Origin: Odontesthes bonariensis
Lineage: Eukaryota; Chordata; Actinopteri; Atheriniformes; Atherinopsidae
DNA: 64,000 bases
Assembly (NCBI RefSeq): GCF_027942865.1
Contig: NC_134515.1
Coordinates: forward strand, 26,806,227-26,870,226
Reading direction: 5' to 3'
The notes beneath the pieces were generated by a model. That model had not been told where the DNA came from, did not search any database, and worked only from the letters and a program-made list of their open reading frames with translations. Positions 11,372 through 60,437 of the stretch are shown here, piece after piece; position 1 is the first letter of the stretch, and every line of letters starts with the position of its first letter. Made by a program: the position numbers and the translations under genes.

Positions 11372-12188
11372 TAGGGCTGGGGAAAAAAAAAAAATCGATT
11401 TCATTTTAAATTTTGCATAATTGATTTGTAGGGCATGAGATCGATTATTTTTTTTTAAAATTTAAATAAATAAATAAATACATTTTCATGAAGTTAACCC
11501 CAGTAGTCTCGTGCGTGATGCAACAGTGGCGCGTTTACGTCCGCGGCTCGTTCGTGTGCTCGATCCACACTACGTTATGGTGCAACGTAAACATCTGACT
11601 GATGAGTGCGTATCCACTGTTGGCTCGCCTGGCGCAGCAATACCTTTGTGTCCCAGGGACCATTATTGAGTCGCAGAGGGTGTTTTCAACTGCGGGTGAT
11701 ACTGTCACTGCAAAAAGGAGCTGCCTAACCCCAGATCAGGTCAATGAGCTCCTTTTCCTGCACAATTACCAAGTGAGAAAAAAGTCACAATAACAGGACT
11801 TGACTTTAGATCGTTTAAGTTTACTTTTAGTTTTGTTACCATTATTATTATTATTATCATTTTTGCACATTAAGAAACAATGCCTTAATGTAATTTGCAG
11901 TGATGGAATGTTGTAGTTCAAGTACACTTTCACTTGCAATTCCTTTATAGTTTTGAAATGGCACTTTTGAGACAGTTGTGTTCACAGCTGAAGTTTAAAC
12001 TGTCCAATTCACAAGTTTGCACTTAAAACCTGTTGTTTATGGTAAAAATAATAAATAAAATTATTGAGCCATTTTCATTATTTAAGAGAAGATTGAATTG
12101 AATTGAATTGAATCGTGATTAATCGATTCAGGACCTTATGAATCGAAATCGAATCGATTTAGGAAATTGGCCACGATACCCTGCCCTA
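11372..12188 (+). mobile_element. hAT-family DNA transposon, internally deleted, with perfect 8-bp target duplication
   Basis: The ends read TAGGGCTGGG (left) and, reversed, TAGGGCAGGG (right), with a shared subterminal ATCGATTTC. GTAATCAA flanks both sides (11,364-11,371 and 12,189-12,196), the 8-bp duplication expected of hAT. The interior keeps the transposase C-terminal dimerisation region at 11,602-11,793, so this is a deletion derivative of an autonomous hAT. It lies in the predicted first intron of sarg. Confidence 0.88.
11602..11793 (+). pseudogene. hAT transposase C-terminal (dimerisation) fragment
   Basis: About 60 residues: YPLLARLAQQYLCVPGT, ESQRVFSTAGD and LTPDQVNELLFLHNY, the classic hAT C-terminal signature, ending at a stop. 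The catalytic part of the transposase is absent from the 817-bp element. Confidence 0.85.
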
Positions 12189-12196
12189 GTAATCAA

Positions 12197-14853
12197 TTGT
12201 GAATATTTCCTCAGTAGTCATAGTGCTGGCCTTATTACTGCTGGCAGGAATGTCCTCCTGGATCGAAGCTCTTACTCAACACACATCAATGTGTAGAGGG
12301 GGTGCAGTGTTACTCACTGTCACTGGGGAATCATCCTCCGAATCATTTCGTACAAAGGAATAGTTTCAGTTAATATTCTTCATATTTGACATGTCTGTCC
12401 ATAAAACTATTGGAGTCGTCCCCAGTCCAACATAGATGGAGCTTGACCTACTTCCGTCTCTTCTTCTTCTCTTGGTCGTATGTGTCTATTTACTGAAACT
12501 CTACCATGAAACCCTGCCACGCGGAGCCGTTTCTGGACCACTGATACTCATGTCCAACTGCAGTGTCTGTAACTTAGTGAAGCTGGCAACTGAGGACGAG
12601 TCGAACGTGTTCAGGGGAAGTTAAGCCGAGCTTCCTGATGATGGCCAGGTGAGAGTGAGTAACTTTTGAACTGCATCCTCTGATTTAAACGCTTTTCACA
12701 AACAATGATTTAGGCTGTAAAAGATGCTCGAGGAAGGAAGGAGTCACAGATTGTGACAATAAAACTTTTTGTCTTCCAATTTTATGCTGTCTCCTACTAT
12801 TTAGACTAGTTATCCCAGCAGCAGGAAGCAGAGGACTGTATTGTTACATGCACCTCATGCTGAAAAAACACAATCAAAAGATGTTCGGCAGTGCTTTAAG
12901 CATTTTTTGCACATTTTTATTGACTATTAACAGAAGCCAAACGGAATAATAGAAGCTAAGCTAATAATAAGAATGATTTACAAATTCCAAAGAAGGAAAC
13001 TCTTCCTGGTATTCATTACGAATCAACAATCAAGAGTGAAAAGCTGTTTGCTTGTGATCACAGGTGATGCATTTGCATCATGTAAAAGAGTGGGAAGTTT
13101 TGTGCTTCCTGTTTGTTCCTTGGCGTGCACATTACTACTGGCAGGTCAGGCGTGAGGAAAGCATTCCACATCCTCAAGGCCCATGCTGAAAAGGAACTGA
13201 GAAGTTGGCACAACGTTGCTTTTAAGTGCTTAAAAATGCACAAGCAAGCACCGTCAACAACATTTAAAGCCGAGGATCACAGGGGGATAACAACCATCAA
13301 CCAAGTTCATTTTGGTGTCATTTCATAACAACGGATCATGTGTGATCGGTGTGGCATTGTTTGAAGACGACTTTACGTAGTTTTCTTCAGATTTGTAGAA
13401 ACCCTCAGGTACACCGGGGTCCCGTCGTCTGTCTTTTCTGAAAGCAGGGGCAGCTTTCACTCCTACCTTAAAAACACTCACACAGAGTTGCCCTTTAAGG
13501 GTGACAACAACAGAACTTTGAAACTGATCTTTAAAAGTCAATTTCATGACAACTGTACCCCACCAGGACGTCATCACAAACACACTGTAGACTGAATAAA
13601 TAAGGAACGATCTACTCGTGACGAGATAATACGAGCACTTTCCCTTCTCAGATCGTTCCAGGAAGGAGTTTTTTTTTTTTTTTGGCCAAAATAATTCAGC
13701 CAGGAAGTAGAAGCCGTGAAGGTTATTTTTAAAGAAAAGGCATGTACAAATGCAGGATGCAGAAACCTGATCACCAACACCTCCGCTCACACATGTTTTA
13801 CTGGAAACAAAAGCTCGTTGACAAAACACGTACCGACCTTCTAGTGAAAGGTTCGATAGCTGCTAATTGCTGTCCCTCCCATTTAGGCCTTCCAGATCGG
13901 CAGAGCCGGAGGGAAATATCCAAGCCAACACCTCTCGAACCTGAACTAGGCAACAAACCTGCAGGGCAGCAGCGGCGAAGCACGCTACGCCCATAGCTGA
14001 GTCAGGCCTGATGGTGACAGGAATGTCACTATGCTTGCTTCCACAGGTTCAGCCAAGCGCTCTGATGTGCCTGGGCCTTCTGAGCCTCGGCCTCGGAGCA
14101 GGTGCAACACTTTAACTACCAAGGGCAGGAGCAGCTCCGTAACCTGAGGACAAGCTGTGGTTTTGAGCCAGACTTATTGCACACCATCCCACCATCATTT
14201 ATATGGCGTCTACGATGACAAATGTGTGCGTTAGTATGTCAGAGAGACAAAATAAAAATGTAAAGGATGTGCTTAAGGGCAACAAGTCATCTTGAACCGG
14301 CTTAATGATTTACAGTAAACACAAGTTCAGGGCCAGCATCAGGTTGAGCAACTCACAAGCTGCTGGAATGAAAAGAAATATTTCATTAATGTTTAGCTTG
14401 GCAGCTTGTTGCTCTAAAATGACTTTTGTTGACTTTAGCGCACCAATATTTGCACTTTTCCTGAGTCAATGTCCAATATTCTAAAAGAATTTCAATGATT
14501 AAACTAAATTTTCTTCCACACCCTGAAAAGGAGTACACTGTGCATGAAAATTAACTTAATGTCGGTGCATTTCTAATAAACTATTTTCTAATAAACTATC
14601 CTCATGTTGGTGAGTCAAAGCTCACCAATAATACGCAGGGAGAAAAAAAAAAAAGTCCATAAGAAAAGTCTGAACAAGTTGCAAAGTTGATTCAATTCCT
14701 CGCCAAATTAGGAGCTAAAAAACAAATACTTCCCACACATGAGTCGTTTCTGACTTTCAAATATCACTCAATTAATGAATAAAACAACTGGAGCAGTTAA
14801 CTCCACGAGTACAACTGCATCAAACGCGCTTCTCCTCCAGGAGAAAAACTCAC
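12197..14853. other. Predicted sarg intron 1, nothing coding recognised
   Basis: I see only short frames without family resemblance and a poly-T run near 13,668-13,683. No conserved motif stood out. Confidence 0.5.
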
Positions 14854-15060
14854 CGGAGATGCTGGAGAAAGTGCCGAAGTGTTGGACTCCAAGGTGTTCG
14901 TTCACACGCAAACACAGCCAGAGCTGTTTTCAGATGTCAGTCCATGGCAGAGATGCGCCGCTCCGACGGCTCCGCTCTGTTCCTGGAAGTCAAACTGCGC
15001 GACGGGCTGACAGGCTGCGAGGGGAGCGCGAGCAGGTATGAACGGTTGGCAGCCAGGTGA
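14854..15060 (-). other. sarg: Predicted non-coding first exon of sarg
   Basis: A strong donor CCG/GTGAGT ends at 14,854 on the minus strand, at the edge of a locally GC-rich stretch in otherwise AT-rich DNA. It would join the acceptor at 10,726-10,727. The upstream end is approximate and was placed just downstream of promoter-like motifs. Inferred from splice signals and composition only. Confidence 0.4.
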
Positions 15061-15061
15061 G

Positions 15062-15135
15062 CCAGTTAGCTTCCGGGCATGTTGGCGGGGGACCAATCAC
15101 AGGGCGGCAGTCTCAGACGTTGCCGGGGATACAGT
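15062..15135 (-). promoter_or_regulatory. sarg: Candidate sarg promoter
   Basis: GC-rich segment with an inverted CCAAT box (CCAAT at 15,093-15,097 on the plus strand) and an ETS-like CCGGAAG on the minus strand near 15,070. It sits next to the predicted first exon. No TATA box seen. Confidence 0.35.
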
Positions 15136-17190
15136 GCCATCAAACTAAAAAAATATAATCCGTTTTAACTGTCTTTTCGTATTCATAAATGGAGAAAATG
15201 TATGGTGTTTTTTTTATTTTATCTAAACGATTTGTTTTCTTAATCAAATTTGACTAAACGCTTTGTTCTTTCGGTTCAAGGATCAAATTATTTTTTTCTA
15301 ATGTGTGCTGTTCTAGTTATATATATATATAATTCAAATCTAGAATGAATCATAGATGTCTAGATATAGATATGACAGATATATAGATATAGACATAGAT
15401 ATGTCTTATATCTATGATTCATTTTATAATTTGTAACACGTGACATATTTTTGTTATTTTTTTACATGTCTGCTCATCACATTCTTCATTCCAACCTCTG
15501 TGGTATTACTAAAAGTGATCAAAAATGTGAATTCCTCTGTGGGTCTGGCTTACGTAGAACTCATGTGAAGACAAAAGTCACTGTGGTCATTTCAAATACA
15601 CTGATGGACAAATCATTACCTAGTTTTTCATCAGTAAAGGATCTGCCAGTCAGTTCTCAGGTGACCCCTCAATAACAGCAATGATCAAAGCACTATATGG
15701 GCATATGTGATTAGTTACTCACCTTTCTTAAAAAAAAAAAAAAAAACACTTAAAAGAACTAATAAAATAGGTTAATCATTACAATAAGTAATAGTTAATT
15801 AGCAGTTAGTTCCTCATTCGTTCCCTGGAGACTTGGCACATTTTTGAAAATGGCATTCTTGCTGTAAAAGTTCTCTTGGCTTGTTGCAGGCAGTTGTTGT
15901 CTGAGGACCATGATTATATTTCTACTTGCTGTTGTTGTGATAATTCAGTCTGAACCAAAGTGGTGGACAGACCGACATTTAATTCCACTCAGAGATATAC
16001 AGCTGTGAGCAGTTGCAGAGAAGGTAGTTTCCCAGATGATTTATTTCAGAATTCATATTCACTGTTTACAGGCTGGGAGCTTGTGTGTTTGAGCTCATGC
16101 ACAAAGCAGAACTATTCATCAGTTAGTTTCACTGCAGCTTCTCTTTTCCAGGAACAGCGGGACACATGTGTAAAGTGTGTTGTTGTTGTTAAGGTTTTAA
16201 TTGTGGATCAGCGATGCCACTTTGTACCTGCAGTCATTTAAAAAATAGAATGTAGCCTTCATGCTGCCAAAGCCAAGCTTAATTTACCTCAAGAAGAACT
16301 AAAGCAGCAAGCCATTTCAGACTGAAAAGACTTTAAAGTTAGATAAAAACAGAGTGACAGGCCGTATAATATGGGGCAAGAATCAGAGGATTGAAGAAAA
16401 TAAGATTCATGTTTTAAGATTTAACATTTTCTTTTAATGCTACACACTGGGCCTCCGTTTCTACATCCAGAATTTGGACGTTCAACCCCACCCTGCCCCA
16501 AAAAAAAAAACAACAAAAAAAAAACTGAAGCAGCGTTTGTTTTTCTTTGTATTAGAGTTTAGGATAATGGTGAGAGAACCATTTCATGACGCATCCCTGA
16601 CATATTTCAAGCCTTTTGGCATTTGAATTATAGCGGCACTAATTTTCTTCTGTCGACTCATTTCCCTCACGACAAAGATAACAATAACTGTCGAGGCCCG
16701 AGGCAGAGCTGGGGCAATTTAAAAATGTACAATATTTGAATTAACCTCAGCTGATAAAAGTAAACGAGCACACAAAGTCAACAGAACAGCTTCGAGCTCT
16801 TGAAAGTCCCAACAGCATTCAGCGTCTCCACGAGAAACGGAGGTAATTGAAGTGGAGGGGTGGGTGGGTAATCATGTTGTGCTTGTTTGTTCTAATATTA
16901 CTGTGGGCTGTGCTCGCTGCAGGAGCTCACTGGAGTGACAGCAGAGGCCGCCAGCTGTAATCTATCAACAGCAGCTCTTCTTCTTCTGCCATCGCTGCTC
17001 ACACCTGAATGGCCTCCGAGCTGCTGAGCATCCATTCAAAGAAAAGCTGATGAAATTTGTTGAGGGGGGAACGAGCGTCGGGCTAAAGGCCCTGAAATGG
17101 AAAAACTCGAAGGCACTCCACGTGCAGCTGCGCTGACAGAAACATCAATACGGAAACAATGAATGGACAAAGATACAACACAGATTCTAA
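15136..17190. other. Intergenic spacer between the anks1a 3' end and the sarg promoter
   Basis: AT-rich, with one short perfect inverted repeat near 15.35-15.42 kb and poly-A runs near 15,731 and 16,500. No gene recognised. Confidence 0.5.
15344..15423. repeat. Short inverted repeat with TAGATA-rich loop
   Basis: Perfect 14-bp arms: AATGAATCATAGAT at 15,344-15,357 and its reverse complement at 15,410-15,423. The loop is made of GATATAGATAT-type repeats. It could be a hairpin or a very small MITE. Confidence 0.7.
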
Positions 17191-17198
17191 CTGTAACA

Positions 17199-17204
17199 TT
17201 TATT
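17199..17204 (-). terminator. anks1a: Candidate poly(A) signal of anks1a
   Basis: Canonical AATAAA on the minus strand about 2.66 kb downstream of the anks1a stop. A Pumilio-type TGTAAATA lies 72 nt upstream of it (17,276-17,283), as often seen near 3' UTR ends. Earlier sites are possible. Confidence 0.4.
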
Positions 17205-18389
17205 AGTGGTACAATTATGAAAAATAATCATTTAAAAAAACAAACAAACAGAAAAAAAAAATGGAAGCCCGAGATTATTTACAATCTTTTTTTTCTGAAG
17301 TGAGGTCCCTCTTCTGAGTCAATCTCAGACTTTTACTTTTTCTAAAATCACAGGGTATTTATTTACGATATGTTTAATTTCATAAGACATAGTCCTTTTC
17401 TCTCTTTTGACAAATGTCAAAAATTACATACGTACATACATACATATACATATATATAGATATCTATAAAAGCAGAAATCATTCAAGTATCAAAATACAG
17501 ACTGCTAGAATCATGTACAATATCATTTTCATCATAGATGTCATCAGTTTAGTCCCAAAATGTCTCCTGATCCTTGGTAATGTGCAAAAGCAGAACAAGA
17601 CCAGGCATATGGCTGAAGGTGCCGACACCTGCGAGCTGAAGACGACGTGCCAGTGTGTCATCGTACTGGCCTGACGACGTACCACATATATAACAGTTAA
17701 ATCAAAAGGACCTGACTACGATCTCAGCCCAGATACACGCTGGTGGATCAAACAGTACCATTAACAGTCAACGTACTTTGAGTCAGCAAAAGAAACATGC
17801 CGTGCCCTTCAACTCTGTTCTGCAGCTAAAATCTAAAGTCGTACCAGCCTGCATGGCAGGTTTGGTGAATAATCTTGTCAAGATTAAGTGAACAAAGAGG
17901 GGCAAGGGAAAGAAGAGAGGGAACTGCAGTGAACCACACCTGATCCAGTTCCAGCTTTAGGACTCACACTGTCCTACAAAAACAATAAAAACCTACAAAA
18001 ATAACCAAAACACAGAAGACAACTTCAAACAAAGGAAATCACTATAACACAGTCTTTGTAGTGTTGCGTTCGCTTGGAGAGTTCCTCCCATGCAGGATTA
18101 CATTTCCTATCACATGTACTGTATGAAAGCTCATGGTCATGAAGGGAAACGCAAACATTTGGATACAGGAGTGAGTGTACCTACAACAGAAAAGTTCATG
18201 TTCCTTATTTTTCCCCACTTCCCCTTCAAGAACAAGTTCTGTACTAAAACCTGCAGCTACATTTCCTCAAACAGTAAACACTAACTCTCTGTGAGGGAGG
18301 CCACAATTCATGTCTCAGGAAAGGCAGGAACACATACGGCTCTCACATCGCGCAGGGCAACCATCACTCTGAAGGACAGGAGGCTGAAT

Positions 18390-18390
<1 letters not shown>

Positions 18391-18428
<38 letters not shown>
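18391..18428. repeat. (GT)n microsatellite
   Basis: About 19 GT units on the plus strand, within the probable anks1a 3' UTR. Confidence 0.9.
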
Positions 18429-18430
<2 letters not shown>

Positions 18431-19827
18431 AGAGAGGTCAGGTGAACTGAAGGGGAGCGTGCAGCGTCGTCTTTGTCCCCGGGCCCGTGTGTTACCGCAG
18501 TGAGCTGCGAGCATGATCCGACTGGCGGCGTGATCTGCTGCATGGGAAGTGGGTCGCTTTCTCAACAAAAAGCATCCCACCCACCATGCAGCAGGGCTCA
18601 TTCCTGTCCTGTCTTACTGACCTGGGAGCAGCCAGTGTTCAGCTACAGGGAGGGGACACACACACAGACAGACACACACGCACACAAAGCAGTGAGGTTA
18701 AAATGATGCGAAAGTAACAGTAAACAGACGTACACAAACAACGGGTTCGGAGATGGATCGCCCCTCTTTGGGATGATTAACTCAATAACCCAACACAGTG
18801 AAACATTAACATGGCGTCATTGGTTTAAGAAAGAAAGAAAGAAGAAAAAAAAAAAAAAGGCAATGCGGATAGAATAAACAGTGAAGGCATTTGTTTTGAA
18901 AAGAAGACAATAATGACAAAAAAAGAGGAAATGCACTTATTCTTACACACTTGGAGATTTGGTAAAAGTGCTTAGTTGGAGTTAGTTGGCTCTAGAAGGA
19001 GCATCGGACTTATATCCTGCTGCTCTGGCAGACAGATAGACAACCGTCTTCAGGTAGTTTGGACTGTCCATCATCTGAATCAGCAAGAACCTCATTGCCC
19101 TCGGAGCCCTCCTCAATTTCCCTCAAAATAAATGCTCAAAAGGACCTCATCACAGTGCAAAGATCTTAGCCTGGTTTGGCTTGCAGCAGGCAGATAAAAG
19201 TAAACAAAAAAACACATCTCCCTTGCTCAGTGCTGTGTGGAACCTCTAGGGCACCTGCGTCCCACTGAACAGAAACAGTCTGCTAATGTCCGACTGATGC
19301 ATAGAATTACGGCAGCAGTTCCACAGTTTCCTCGGGAAACGTGTCCATCCAGGTACAGGATGTGTGCTCTTGGCTGCGGTTTATCGGATTCTGTCAGTGC
19401 TCGGAGAAGTCAGGAGGCGAAAGATCAGAGCGAAAAGCCTCAGAGTGGCCGTCGCCTAATGTTGCGAAAAAGAAAGAGCTGATCACCGAGAGCAAACAGT
19501 GGGGAGGCTGACAGCTGACAAAAGATAAGCGGTGAGGGCAAGAGTTGAGGAAGCATACAAGGTAAACAAAGAAGGTGAGTGGCAGACTTAGACTTAGAGT
19601 GGATAATGCCTGCTGGAGGGGGGTTTGACGAGGTGGAAAGGGTTCATTCAGAATCAATAAAAAGTGTTGGTTAACTCTCACAGGTTATGGTGTTTTAAGA
19701 GGAGGACAGGAGTGATAGCTGGAAGGAGGCAGGGGAGGTAGACAGAGGTCCAGTACAAAAGAAAGAAGCCGAGTCACAGTGAAAGGCACACAGAAGGAGG
19801 GGAGGGAGGAAAGGTGAGACCAGGCCC

Positions 19828-19857
19828 AGGAGGAGGAGGAGGAGGAGGAGGAGGAGG
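19828..19857. repeat. (AGG)10 microsatellite next to the anks1a stop codon
   Basis: On the transcript this reads (CCT)n starting 7 nt after the TGA. Confidence 0.9.
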
Positions 19858-19864
19858 GGTCCGC

Positions 19865-56086
<36,222 letters not shown>

Positions 56087-56133
56087 CTGTTGGGAGGCCA
56101 ATAACTGAGTGAGAAGCAGCTTGGGAAAAAGGC

Positions 56134-56134
<1 letters not shown>

Positions 56135-56205
<71 letters not shown>
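56135..56205. repeat. (AC)n microsatellite close to an anks1a splice acceptor
   Basis: About 35 AC units; on the transcript (GU)n ending 48 nt before the ankyrin exon. Confidence 0.95.
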
Positions 56206-56207
<2 letters not shown>

Positions 56208-57433
56208 AAGTAAAGTGGATGTAACAGGTGACACCAGAACAGAGCGGAGATGGTTGAATCGTGTCCTGTAAGGAGTGAGGAAAAAGTGACTCATTGTTAG
56301 AGGAAACCAACAATAAAGCCCTTAAAGACCACTTTAGCAGATTATAAAAGCGTTATGAAAAAGCACAATAATGAAGCACATAGAAAGGCTTGGAGGGGTG
56401 GGGGTATCTGGCAGAGGGGGCTTGGCCCGGGCGGATGACTGGCTGACGTGCATGCACGAATAAGGGCAGGTGCTGAGGATGAGCGCCAGAGGCGACAGGT
56501 CGCTCGAAGATGGCCAGAGATACAGAGGCAGGTGGGAGTGGACAGAGACATGAGCCACTTTAACTAAAGACCAGGATGCCGTGGCATTTTAGGCACGTTT
56601 GCTACTGCTACTAAAGATGCACTGATTGCAGTTCCCTTGGCTAATTCCTAATTTGGCCAAATGTTCTCTTCCATAAATATAACCAACTATATACAAAATC
56701 ATTTTTCTGTGAATTTCGTGGTAATGGTACATTCAACTGTAAAATAGCCTAACCAATAAACATATTGTGCAAAACTGCAGGTGGCTACATCCCTGGAAGT
56801 CTAAAGAGATTTCTTGTGCAAAATCCAACAGAAAGGGTATTACAGTTCATGCCCCTTTTATGCTAGTCTAATTTTAAAGGGTCTCTTTTTTTAATTCATC
56901 TCAAAACATGAAAAAGCATCAGAGAATAGAACAGTCGGTTTATTTAACATGGATTCAGCTTGTTGTCAACTAAAGTGAAATCGGAGGAATTGCTTAAACA
57001 GGAAATGCTTGCCAGCAGGTGCCTGTGGGCGTTGCTGCACGAATGGTGTCAAACTAATAATTGGCCAATTCCATCAAGTGGGCAAATCGATCCGTGCATC
57101 CCTAGTTGCAACAGTAGGAGTATTTCCAGTTGCTGTGAATAAATACAAGTGGCGTACGCATAGGTGAGCGAGCGGGGAGAAATTTGTATTGATGCTATGT
57201 AAAGTATATAAACTTGTTTTCCATTTCCTTTTCTACATTTTTCTTGGTTGTGCTTTTATCATCACTTTTGCATCACTAATAAAGCTCCGTAACAAAGCAA
57301 TTTACCCTCGTGGATTAATAACGTTTATATGAATCTCTTTCTGAAAGGGGGCACAACCGGCCTGGCACAAAAGTTCCCTCAATAACTGCCTGTTACATAA
57401 TGCCACTGCTTCGCTGGAACCGAGAGAAAATAA

Positions 57434-57434
<1 letters not shown>

Positions 57435-57468
<34 letters not shown>
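57435..57468. repeat. (GA)n microsatellite
   Basis: About 16 GA units, intronic. Confidence 0.9.
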
Positions 57469-57470
<2 letters not shown>

Positions 57471-57790
57471 TACTCCGACTGATCTGATCCCTCGTTTGGC
57501 GATCCAACGAGGGATTAGTGCCCCGCATGAAAACACAACAGTAATCCATCTTCCATCCAAAACAAGAATTAACTTCTGATTTGAAATAATCTTAGAAATC
57601 TTAAAACGTTTTTTAAATATCTGCAGGGCAGAGGAAGTGGCAATGGGCGGGCAGAAATTAAAAGCAGTAATTACAACATAAAGTCACTAAGTGCTGTTTA
57701 TTGGGCCTAAAGACTCATGCAGCAACAAGATCAATGCACATTAGACAAGGGAACCTCCGCACTGTTGACGATCATCACTACCGTGAGCAG

Positions 57791-57803
57791 CCAGCAGGGG
57801 GCA
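57791..57803 (+). promoter_or_regulatory. Candidate CTCF site
   Basis: CCAGCAGGGGGCA fits the CTCF core; intronic. Motif match only. Confidence 0.35.
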
Positions 57804-58233
57804 AGCCCAACTCAAAGCAAGAAACGCACAGTGCCAACAACATGCCACTTCATAAGACGGAAGAAATTGTTTTAGCCTTCATATGTAGAAACAGTAGTAA
57901 ATGGAAGAGAATACAGAGCCACAACCACAGCTCTTAATCTCATGTGATGCGGGGGGGAAAAAATGGTAAGTTTGTCATTCATGGCAATCTAAAAAGAAGA
58001 CCTGTGCTCCACCGAAAGTTCTTTAATTCCTGAAAATCGTACGCAGATGGGTGTGGCAGAAAATGCCTGCTATTGTGGAGCCACATGCTCTGAGAGAGCC
58101 AGTCATTCCAGACACACACTGCCACCTACAAAGGGCTGACAGCTGCTGTGAGAAGCCCCCACATGGATAAGCATGATGCCAGTTTGGGCGACTCCCAGAA
58201 GAGCATGCCAGCTGTGCCACTGAAAACAGGACA

Positions 58234-58235
<2 letters not shown>

Positions 58236-58290
<55 letters not shown>
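58236..58290. repeat. (GT)n microsatellite
   Basis: About 27 GT units. Confidence 0.92.
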
Positions 58291-58293
<3 letters not shown>

Positions 58294-60381
58294 GGGACAA
58301 ACACGGCGGGTTTAGACAGGTCCCTTTAACCCCTTCACTGATACTTTCACAAAGACCTGGCACCAGATGGGATCAGCAGATATCTCCCTTATTGTTGGAG
58401 AGAAACAGGAAGTATTATAGTCTACTGGCAGAGCAGGTCACACCTTAAGCAGAGAGAAAGGAGGCCTGGGAAAACAAAACAACAGCTGCTTATCAAAGGA
58501 GGAGGCAGGCGGGGAGAAAAACTTTTTCAGGGACGAACTAAAGCGAAGAAGAAAAAAAAAAAAGAAATGAGATCTCAGTTTTCACTGCTTGGGTTGTTCC
58601 ATCGGTTGGATTTATAATTTGTATGTTTTTTGTGTTTGTTTTGAGCCAAACTTATCCAGAAACGGTTGGACCGCACATAAAATAAAACGAGCACTGAGTC
58701 GCAGAGATTCACTCAGAGATTTGAGAGCAGACAAACATACATGCCTATTGCATCAGCATGATTCACCTCCTCAAATGTGCAGGTCTTCTGCCTCAGTAGT
58801 TATCCTGATAAATCCAGCATACAAAGCTTTGTGACTTTTTTTTTTTTGTCAATTTTCACCTTTATTCGATGGCTGTAGCGGTGAGAAAGAAAGTAAATGC
58901 TGAGAGATAAAGACATTCGACAAAGGTCCGGCGAGGGCACCCTTTGAATCAACTAAACATCCCCGAACTGAATGTAACAACAGGCCAGGTGAACTACAAG
59001 TTATTACTCAACAACACTTTGCCCGAGTGCTGCAAACAAAAGGCACCAAGTGCTCACATACCACGACCTCAGTGTTTTGGAATGTGTCAACACCGAGTGC
59101 CTCCACTGCCAATGTGACAGCCAAGGCTCTGCAGCAATGTGTCAGCCAGCAGTCGATTGCATTTAAAGATGGCTGACCGGCCCTTTGACTCAACGATGGG
59201 AAACGGGCGGCAGGGAGAGGCTGCCTCGCCTCGCCTCCTCAGATCATGAGCCATGCTAAACACGTCTTTCAGAAAGAGGCCTTCCCATCGCAGGGTTCAG
59301 GTCGAAAATTAAGATGTTGGTCTCATCGATCCAGGGAATACAGGTGGAAATTAGCAAATGTTGCTATAACCTGGCACAAGGCATCGTGCATTGTCCCCGT
59401 TTTAAATAAATAAATAAATAAATGACCAAAAAAAAATGACGAGACAATTTCAAACTGCGTTTTGTCTTGTTAAAATACTTTTCTTTTTTGTTATAACATG
59501 CATGCTCTCATATGTACTCCCTGCAGATCTTTTGGAAGTGTCTGGACAGATGTATTCATGATCCAAAGAAAGCTTGTGCTTGTGACTAACGAGAGAAGCA
59601 ACTATTTCGAGCTCAACTGCATTTAAATTAGCGAGGTTAGTTAAAAAAAAAAAAAACTAAAAAAAACACTCGGGCACTGAAGCGGTGAAGAGTGAGGAAA
59701 AACAGAATGAGGGGAACTATAGAGGAGTCGGCTCGTTTGACACCAACTTTAGAACGATGATCTGCGATGCAACGACCCCAAACATGGATGCGCCGAATTC
59801 ATTTGCAGTTTTTGGTTAAACGGATATATTTTTTATATAACAAGGACTCAGTGGACTCTTCAGCATAATACCTCAGACTCTACGACCATGACTGCTCTAT
59901 AAGAGCAGGATCAGGCTTATCTCCTCCGTACAACCAGAGGCCACGTGAGCAGTCAAATAATCATGCTGGAACAAGACAGAGCTCTGAAGGCTATTACGCA
60001 AAATGGCACCAATGACTGGCAGCCTCGCTGGGAAAGAGATTAGAATTCATATGGCACTGCTAAGACTTCCTGGACAGTTCAAGTTCCTTATGAAAACCCT
60101 GTGTTTACTGGAAGGCGGCAGGAAACAGAAAACCTCATCCTGACAAAGATTAGCGCTGGTTGATAAAAACCGTACCGTAACTTAGAGCATCTGGAGATTC
60201 CACTCCGCTGTGTCACTGTGCTGCATGATATTCTCGGGAGGGAGGGGTGCAGAGTCGGGGGAGGTTATGATTTTCACAACCTGAAGCTGGAAGATGGTAA
60301 CACGGTTTGACTGGCGACCTCGGTCACGTGACGGGATGGCTGGCAACAGAGCGAGGCAGCGGTTACGTCAGCCTGGCCCCC

Positions 60382-60437
60382 GGTGGTGGTGGTAGTAGTA
60401 GTAGTGGTGGAGGAGGAGGAGGAGGAGGAGGAGGAGG
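60382..60437. repeat. (GGT)n/(AGT)n/(GGA)n compound trinucleotide repeat
   Basis: GGT, then AGT, then GGA units in series; plus-strand poly-Gly frame is a by-product. Confidence 0.9.

Larger units (their letters stand above)
17205..19864 (-). other. anks1a: Probable 3' UTR of anks1a
   Basis: Continuous with the last coding exon and without other gene content. It begins with a (CCT)10 tract just after the stop and contains a (CA)n run (minus strand) at 18,391-18,428. The extent depends on which poly(A) site is used. Confidence 0.4.

Noticed and set aside
12436..12624. Small frame with a hydrophobic leader (MELDLLPSLLLLLVV...)
   Set aside because: Resembles a signal peptide by composition only; no mature domain, homology or splice partner, and it lies in the predicted sarg intron.
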